From positions 1-8,945 of the forward strand of contig DSAR01000144.1 in NCBI GenBank assembly GCA_011046405.1: a DNA stretch of 8,945 nt, read 5' to 3'. The notes below the pieces were generated by a model, which was given only the letters and a program-made list of their open reading frames with translations, searched no databases and was not told the origin of the DNA. Position numbers and translations under genes: made by a program. Shown here one piece after another: positions 4,662 through 8,945 of this stretch. Within the stretch, counting starts at the first letter, position 1; every line of letters starts with the position of its first letter. The DNA is from Chloroflexota bacterium (GTDB taxonomy: Bacteria > Chloroflexota > Anaerolineae > B4-G1).

Positions 4662-5703
4662 ACCGGGGCAAACTCGCTCGGGCCGGTCTCCTGACCGTGC
4701 CCGCTGTGGCTCGGTCGGGAGACCGGCCACAGCTCCCCAACTTATTGAGAAGATAGTCTTCGATCGTGTGTTAAAGATACTGGCCCGCAACTACGCCAGC
4801 GCTTTCCTGGAACTGTTATTGCCCGATGTGTCGTTGCAACTGGTGGGCGTGCTGGAAAACGTCGAGTTGGCCATCCCCGAGGAGCGGGTGGACTTCGTGC
4901 ACCGGGTGCTATGGGAGGAGCAAGAGTATCTCCTGCACATTGAGTTCCAGAGCGAACATCGCGCCGACGTACCGGAACGGCTTTTCGTGTACTCCGCGCT
5001 GTTGACAAAACAGATGGGACTGCCGGTGATCACGCTGGTGGTCTACCTGACGCGCCGGGAAGCGCCATTGCCCTCGGCGTATCGAGTGCAGGTTGGGAGC
5101 GAGACACTCAATCGTTGCGAGTACCCTGTGGTGTGCTTGTGGGAGTACGCCGATGAGATCGCGGCTGGTCGTTGGCCGGAATTAGCTCCCTTGCTGGTCA
5201 CGCTGGTGCAGGAGCCAGACGAGGGGACGTTGGCGCGGGAGCGAAAACTGATTTTGCAAGAACGGGAGCCGCGCAAGCGGGGCGATTTGTTGGCCTGCGC
5301 AGTGACGATTGGCGCGCGCCATTTTGACAAGGATTTTCTGTGGAGATTTTTCCGGGAGGAGGTGGAGATGATGAGAGAGTCGACTTTTATTGATGACTGG
5401 CTGGAGGAAAAGCTGGAGGAAGGCCTTCAAAAGGGACTTGAGCGGGGACTCGAACGAGGACTCGAACGAGGACTTGAGCGGGGATTTGAACGGGGCGTTC
5501 GGCACGAACGGATGTTGATGTTGATGCGCATCCTGCGCCGGCGCTTTGGCGAATTGCCATTGAGCCTGGAGGAGCGCTTGGGGTTGTTTTCGGCGGACGA
5601 GCTGGACGTACTGTTAGACGTTGCATTTGACGCGCAAGATTTGGAGACAGTCAAAGCGCGGGTGGCCGAGATGGCTTCGGGTGCGGAACCGGTTGCCGCG
5701 TGA
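4645..5703 (+). CDS. Rpn-family PD-(D/E)XK nuclease with DUF4351-like C-terminus, start disrupted
   Basis: The open frame is 352 aa, but residues 1-40 are encoded by an inserted element and a target-duplication copy; the native protein starts at R41. The nuclease core is visible: D83 in RVDFVHRV and E100/Q102 in LLHIEFQSE, the PD-(D/E)XK catalytic set of recombination-promoting nucleases (transposase_31-like). A hydrophobic strand follows (LPVITLVVYLTR), then a helical middle. Five GLER-type repeats occupy about 264-283, and a DUF4351-like tail begins LRRRFGELPLSLEERL (298-313). Rpn proteins are DNA endonucleases acting as toxin/antiphage effectors, with a separately translated C-terminal antitoxin. 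ATG 4645 lacks a Shine-Dalgarno, so full-length translation is doubtful unless ribosomes reinitiate after the TAA at 4659, which overlaps this start. Apart from the 5' insertion the frame shows no damage, suggesting a recent event. It converges on the solute-binding-protein gene, 43 bp away. Confidence 0.8.
   Translation: MYHLNKPGQTRSGRSPDRARCGSVGRPATAPQLIEKIVFDRVLKILARNYASAFLELLLPDVSLQLVGVLENVELAIPEERVDFVHRVLWEEQEYLLHIEFQSEHRADVPERLFVYSALLTKQMGLPVITLVVYLTRREAPLPSAYRVQVGSETLNRCEYPVVCLWEYADEIAAGRWPELAPLLVTLVQEPDEGTLARERKLILQEREPRKRGDLLACAVTIGARHFDKDFLWRFFREEVEMMRESTFIDDWLEEKLEEGLQKGLERGLERGLERGLERGFERGVRHERMLMLMRILRRRFGELPLSLEERLGLFSADELDVLLDVAFDAQDLETVKARVAEMASGAEPVAA
4647..4755. mobile_element. 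109-bp MITE-like element with 9-bp target duplication
   Basis: The element is flanked by direct repeats GTCTTCGAT (4638-4646 and 4756-4764). Its ends are inverted: TATCATCTCAATAA (4648-4661) against the reverse complement of TTATTGAGAAGATA (4742-4755), 13 of 14 matching. After three mismatches the match continues with GGGG/CCCC. Inside, GGCCGGTCTCCTGACCG (4681-4697) pairs with 4712-4728 at 16 of 17 positions. Each half also folds alone as CGGTC-NNNN-GACCG, and GCTGTGGC (4703-4710) pairs with 4726-4733. There is no coding capacity. An insertion of 118 bp in total (element plus one duplication copy) shifts the reading frame. The transposase acting in trans is unknown; 9-bp duplications are made by several IS families. 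The exact left edge is uncertain by one base (G4647). Confidence 0.85.
5368..5703 (+). CDS. Internal RpnS-like C-terminal product (gene within gene)
   Basis: ATG 5368, with a second ATG at 5371, is in frame inside the Rpn gene. It is preceded by AGGAGGT (5357-5363), with 5 nt between AGGAGG and the first ATG and 8 nt to the second; this is a stronger site than any at the 4645 start. The product would be 111 or 110 aa. It contains a short helix (MMRESTFIDDWLEEKLEEG), five four-residue GLER/GFER repeats and the DUF4351-like tail, with no nuclease motif. For enterobacterial Rpn genes, the C-terminal domain is translated separately as an antitoxin (RpnS) that blocks the full-length toxin, and it can carry four-residue repeats of variable number. 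Application to this gene is inference. Purine-rich Glu/Gly codons can mimic a ribosome-binding site by chance. Confidence 0.5.
   Translation: MMRESTFIDDWLEEKLEEGLQKGLERGLERGLERGLERGFERGVRHERMLMLMRILRRRFGELPLSLEERLGLFSADELDVLLDVAFDAQDLETVKARVAEMASGAEPVAA
5434..5493 (+). repeat. 12-bp tandem repeats encoding GLER units
   Basis: Five 12-bp units encode GLER four times and then GFER: GGACTTGAGCGG (5434), GGACTCGAACGA (5446 and 5458, identical), GGACTTGAGCGG (5470) and GGATTTGAACGG (5482). The first and fourth units are identical and the second and third are identical, so codon choice follows an A-B-B-A-C order. They form an amphipathic helix with a Gly every four residues, suited to helix-helix dimer contact. 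Unit loss or gain would keep the frame. Confidence 0.9.
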
Positions 5704-5746
5704 GGTGCTCACTGCAATTGTTTTCTGATGCGGTCCTGCCCAGCAC

Positions 5747-7027
5747 CTATGGTCGCGCCGACCAGTCGGGTACGGGGACGATGGGAGTGGCGGCCCGGTA
5801 TCTCTCTGGATACACCGTGACGAATTGGCCGTCGATGACCTGAATCAGCACCACCGGATGATTGTTTTCCCCATCCTGATTGAAGTTGACCGGGCCGAAG
5901 ATCGTCTTCTCTAAGTCGGTCTCGCGGAGGGCGTCGCGGATGGCCAAGCGGACGCTCTGGACGTCGTCCCATTCCAGGCTTTCACTCGTCCCCGCCCGCT
6001 CGATGGCGTCCTTGATGACGTAGAGAGTCGTGTAGGTCTGAGCGCTGCGCATGCCTGGTTCGACGCCGTAGCGGCTGGCGAATCGTTCGGCGAACATAGC
6101 CGCTGTCTGGCCGCGTTCATCTTCCCACTTGACGTCTTTGGCCCACTGTGCAGCGCCGATCACGTATTCGGCGTGTTTGCCTGCCTGCAAGAATTCCAGC
6201 ATGATGAACCCCCCGGCGTGTCCCACGTACACCTTGGGATTCAGGTCGACTGCCTCGCTGTGTTGTAACAGATGGATCGCTTCGTTCAGATAGGAGGCGA
6301 AGTAGATCACGTCAGGATCGGCGGCCTTGACCCGCTCCAATAGCGCCTGGTAATTGGCTGTCCCAGGATTGTATTCCTCGTAAGCCACGATGTCGAGATT
6401 TCGCTGGATCGCGCCCATCGCTACAGCCACAGCGGCGCTTTCCCCATAGAGAGAGTCGTCGTAAATCACGGCCAGTCTGTCGATGTTCATCTCGTCGCGG
6501 ATCGTCTGCACGAAGTCGAGCGCGGTGTTGGCGTATCCGCTGGCGGGCGCGATGAGGCGAAAGACCCACTCGTAGCCCTGGGCGGTGATCAGGTCGCTGG
6601 AGGCGGTGGGCGCCAGGAAGGGGATCTGGTAGGCGTTAGCCACGCCGGCGGCTGGCATGGTCGCCGCGCTGGAATAAGCGCCGCTGATGATGCTGACCTG
6701 ATCCTCATTGACCAGTTCCTTCACCGCCAATTGAGCCTGGTAGGGGAGCGAGCGGTCGTCCTTGACGATCAATTCCACCGGGCAGCCCATGACGCCGCCG
6801 CTGGCGTTGATCTCCTCCAGGGCCATCGCGTAACCCCGCAAGCTCTCCAGACCGCCTTCGGCGTGACGTCCTGTCTGTGACGTGATGACGCCGATTTTGA
6901 TGGGGCACGCCGGGCCGCTTGGCCTTCGTCCACAGGCTGTGAATGGCATGAGTAGGAACACGAACACGAGCACGAGAATCAGTCCCGGCGCCGATTTTTG
7001 CCCTCGTTTTGCCGTCTTTGCTCTCAT
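5747..7027 (-). CDS. Branched-chain amino acid-type ABC transporter substrate-binding lipoprotein
   Basis: This 426-aa solute-binding protein has the type I periplasmic-binding fold of the LivJ/LivK group. Residues 1-31 form a lipoprotein signal: basic MRAKTAKRGQK, a hydrophobic core LILVLVFVFLLMPF, then TAC with lipid-anchored C32. The fold starts IKIGVITSQTGRHAEGG and continues with GYAMALEEINASGGVMG and VSIISGAYSSAATMPAAGVA. Later come LAVIYDDSLYGES, YEEYNPGTANYQALLERVK and DPDVIYFASYLNEA, all typical of the family. The ligand (branched-chain amino acid, amide, urea or other) cannot be told. The ATG overlaps the upstream TGA as ATGA (7027-7024), with GAGGGA in the upstream coding end as a probable Shine-Dalgarno, so translation is coupled. 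No permease or ATPase gene is in view. It is the last gene before the convergent Rpn gene, so transporter partners must lie elsewhere or upstream, or the protein serves as a sensor. Length and motifs look intact. Confidence 0.92.
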   Translation of the reverse strand: MRAKTAKRGQKSAPGLILVLVFVFLLMPFTACGRRPSGPACPIKIGVITSQTGRHAEGGLESLRGYAMALEEINASGGVMGCPVELIVKDDRSLPYQAQLAVKELVNEDQVSIISGAYSSAATMPAAGVANAYQIPFLAPTASSDLITAQGYEWVFRLIAPASGYANTALDFVQTIRDEMNIDRLAVIYDDSLYGESAAVAVAMGAIQRNLDIVAYEEYNPGTANYQALLERVKAADPDVIYFASYLNEAIHLLQHSEAVDLNPKVYVGHAGGFIMLEFLQAGKHAEYVIGAAQWAKDVKWEDERGQTAAMFAERFASRYGVEPGMRSAQTYTTLYVIKDAIERAGTSESLEWDDVQSVRLAIRDALRETDLEKTIFGPVNFNQDGENNHPVVLIQVIDGQFVTVYPERYRAATPIVPVPDWSARP

Positions 7028-8945
7028 TCGATTCCCTCGTCTCCCTCGTCTCCCTCGTCAGGCGTCGCCTCGGGCGTCGCCGTGACCGTGGGCGTCGCCT
7101 CGGGCGTCGCCGTGATCGCCGGCGTTGATTCTTGGACCGTCACCTCGACTGAACGGCTGACCCGTTGCTCGCCGTGGCGGACGGTCAGGACAAAGACGGT
7201 CGACCGGTCGACCGTAATCGTGGCGTCTCCCTGGGATGCCAGGTTGGACAGTGTCTCGTGATCGGGGCTGGTGATCTCGATGCTGCTCGTCTCTCCAGCG
7301 ATGGACCAGGCCAGGCGCACCTCGTTGTTTTCGCCTTCGATCACCTGCCGGGGAGAGGCGGTGAAATACTCGATCAACGGCGTGCTCTCCTCTTCCCTAC
7401 TCATTCCACCCGTTTCGTCGCCCTCGTCCAGGCCCGATTCGACGACGACGTTGCGCAGCGTCCGTACCTCCGATTCTCCCTTGGCGGCGCTCAAGATGAA
7501 ATCCATCGTCTTTTCCGGCGCGTAGATCGTGCTCCCCTGGGGGGGATACTTGTCGCCCAACGGCGCGATCTCGACCGACGTCGCGCCCAGCACCGACCAG
7601 GTGATCGACACGGTCTCCCCGGGGGCGATCCGGGTCGGCTGCACGTCGAAGCGCTCAATCACCAGGGTGGGGGGGATGACGCGCACCATCATACTTTGCA
7701 GGTCGATGCCGGAAGCATTGCTGGCCTCCAGGATATAAATGGCGTTTGACTCTGGTGTGAGCTCCCGCTGCCCGATGTATTGATCCGACGAGATGACCTC
7801 GGCGATGCCGTTGGCGGTGAACACGACCCGGTCGGCACCGCTGACCGACCAGTGCAGCGTGATGCGTTCCCCCTTGACGATCTCCTTCTTGCTGGCGGCG
7901 AACGTTTCGATGCGTGGGTCTCTGGGGATCACGATCACCGTTTGCGTGCGCGATTTGCTCAAGCACTGGGGGAGAAGCCGGGATAACCAGTTGTCCGCTT
8001 TCAATTGATACGTGGTGACATTCTCGCTTGGGGTATGGGTGACCGTCCCTGAAGAGCCTTCGATTTGGCCCCCGTACCCGTCGATCTCCAGGTCGGTGGC
8101 GAAGGCCGAGACCCGCCATTGCAAACGCACGGTGTCGCTGGCGCGGATGATGCCGGTCTCCGGCTCGATCCGGAAATAATGAATGCGCGGTTGGAAGACG
8201 AGCACGACACTGATCAACAGGATGAGGGCCAGGACAAGTATACGCAGCGGCCCGATGAGGGGCTTGCTCCACAATTGCCCCATCACCGTGCGCGAGTTTT
8301 CATCCCCTTCCAACAGGCTGGCGGTGACGTTGAAGGCGTAGAAACGGGGGCTCATCGCCGCCAGTTGGCGTGATATGGGCGTGATGGAGATGGGGACGGC
8401 GACGGTCCGCGCGGGTGGGAGGTGCATTTCCGCCTGGCGCACCAGGCTGGTCGATTCACCCGGCACGTCGATCTCGAAACTGCACGCCTGTTCGTCGTCG
8501 TGCGCCTCGATGCGGAACAGGGCGTGGCTGTTCCCTCGGTTGGTGATCGGCAGCGTCACCCGCCCCGTCTGCTTGCTCCAGGAGATGGTCTGTTGTTTGG
8601 GCGAGAGCTCGCCGATGGAAAACTCGTAATAAGGGTTGATCGTCAGGAGCGCGCCCATCCGGCTGGCCCGTTCCGGGTGGTTGGGCGAGGTCACGACGAT
8701 CGTGATCGGGTAAACGCCGGCACGACTGGAGGGCGAGCGGGGCGGCGTGATGGTGATCGCCGCCCCAGCGCGTTCTCCCTCGTTCAAATTGACCCGCGGC
8801 GTCGAGATGTCGACCCAGCTCTCGTCGACGCCCTCCACGTGGACGTCGAAGGTGGCGACGATGTCTCCCCCGTTGGCGATGGTCAGCCGGGTGGACGCCG
8901 TTTCTCTCACGTCGACGCTCCATTCCCGCTCCGTCAGCTCGGTCA
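7024..8945 (-). CDS. Membrane-anchored multi-Ig-like/NEW3-type domain protein (partial, 5' end outside window)
   Basis: The frame is open to the window edge (at least 639 codons), so the start lies beyond 8945. GTG 8910 is a possible but unlikely start, because upstream residues ELTEREWSVDV continue the same beta-rich pattern. Numbered from 8910, residues 1-92 resemble a NEW3-type domain (STRLTIANGGDI, GVYPITIVVTS). A second such domain spans about 95-200 (LPITNRGNSHALFRIEA). A transmembrane helix follows (about 221-240, GPLRILVLALILLISVVLVF). Four Ig-like repeats come next (243-328, 331-412, 415-490, 510-592), each with a core L-x-W-x-[VI]: LQWRVS, LHWSVSG, ITWSVLG, LAWSIAG. The end is a Thr/Pro/Glu linker (TPEATPTVTA repeats) and an acidic tail. 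No enzyme motif is seen. A surface-scaffold or receptor-like role is inferred from the architecture only. The stop overlaps the start of the binding-protein gene, so the two are probably made together. Confidence 0.8.
   Translation of the reverse strand, partial: TELTEREWSVDVRETASTRLTIANGGDIVATFDVHVEGVDESWVDISTPRVNLNEGERAGAAITITPPRSPSSRAGVYPITIVVTSPNHPERASRMGALLTINPYYEFSIGELSPKQQTISWSKQTGRVTLPITNRGNSHALFRIEAHDDEQACSFEIDVPGESTSLVRQAEMHLPPARTVAVPISITPISRQLAAMSPRFYAFNVTASLLEGDENSRTVMGQLWSKPLIGPLRILVLALILLISVVLVFQPRIHYFRIEPETGIIRASDTVRLQWRVSAFATDLEIDGYGGQIEGSSGTVTHTPSENVTTYQLKADNWLSRLLPQCLSKSRTQTVIVIPRDPRIETFAASKKEIVKGERITLHWSVSGADRVVFTANGIAEVISSDQYIGQRELTPESNAIYILEASNASGIDLQSMMVRVIPPTLVIERFDVQPTRIAPGETVSITWSVLGATSVEIAPLGDKYPPQGSTIYAPEKTMDFILSAAKGESEVRTLRNVVVESGLDEGDETGGMSREEESTPLIEYFTASPRQVIEGENNEVRLAWSIAGETSSIEITSPDHETLSNLASQGDATITVDRSTVFVLTVRHGEQRVSRSVEVTVQESTPAITATPEATPTVTATPEATPDEGDEGDEGIE
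7030..7120. repeat. Tandem repeats in the 3' end of the Ig-like gene
   Basis: A 25-bp sequence at 7061-7085 recurs identically at 7091-7115 (30-bp period, encoding TPEATPTVTA-type units). At 7032-7058 a 9-bp unit CTCCCTCGT is repeated three times with minor edge changes (encoding GDE). Both keep the reading frame. The 9-bp repeats also supply GAGGGA sequences just upstream of the coupled start at 7027. Confidence 0.85.

Noticed and set aside
4439..5711. The palindromic word TGAGGTGCTCA at 4439-4449 and again at 5701-5711, flanking the Rpn gene
   Set aside because: Considered as element ends, but 11-bp matches are expected several times by chance in a window this size, and the flanking bases do not extend the match.
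5703..5748. Possible bidirectional terminator AGGTGCT/AGCACCT between the convergent Rpn and binding-protein genes
   Set aside because: The 7-bp arms are 32 nt apart, with no compact stem and no U-run on either side, so it is too weak to call.
8908..8910. GTG 8910 as the true start of the Ig-like protein
   Set aside because: The frame continues upstream to the window edge without a stop and with matching beta-strand-like sequence, so the gene is most likely cut by the window end.

Overview
The window looks like a bacterial chromosome segment from the Chloroflexota (Anaerolineae- or Caldilineae-like). This is an inference. It rests on the GC-rich coding DNA, the degenerate TTGGTATA tandem arrays, the REP-like paired hairpins, and a large membrane-anchored protein of NEW3/Ig-like domains. 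There are no rRNA, tRNA or CRISPR features. About six real genes are present, and an unusually large share of the DNA is short repeats and hairpins.

Layout: 1-226 is non-coding, with an inverted pair of hairpins (10-25 and 85-102) and ACGCAG-type repeats. 227-1567 (+) encodes a CoA-disulfide-reductase-type flavoprotein. An 8-bp tandem array starts at its stop codon and runs to the next gene, deoC (deoxyribose-phosphate aldolase, + strand, to 2421), whose first 36 codons are themselves nested tandem repeats. Convergent to deoC, a two-gene minus-strand unit (3889 down to 2431) encodes a poly-Glu/TPR protein followed 4 nt later by a sulfotransferase-like protein. 3890-4577 is an AT-richer gap with many inverted repeats, possibly a structured RNA. 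4620-5703 (+) is an Rpn-family PD-(D/E)XK nuclease gene. On the minus strand, 8945 down to 5747 holds a partial Ig-like membrane protein and a branched-chain-amino-acid-type solute-binding lipoprotein whose start overlaps it by ATGA.

The strongest observation is in the Rpn gene. A 109-bp non-autonomous element (4647-4755) with 13/14-bp inverted ends and a 9-bp target duplication (GTCTTCGAT) sits after codon 8. Removing the element and one duplication copy restores a frame beginning MTTINVFDRVLKILARNY behind a good Shine-Dalgarno and a promoter. The same gene has an in-frame internal ATG at 5368 behind a near-ideal AGGAGGT, just before five GLER-type four-residue repeats. This matches the gene-within-gene toxin/antitoxin arrangement known for Rpn proteins (full-length RpnL, C-terminal RpnS). 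The insertion should cripple the long product while sparing the short one.
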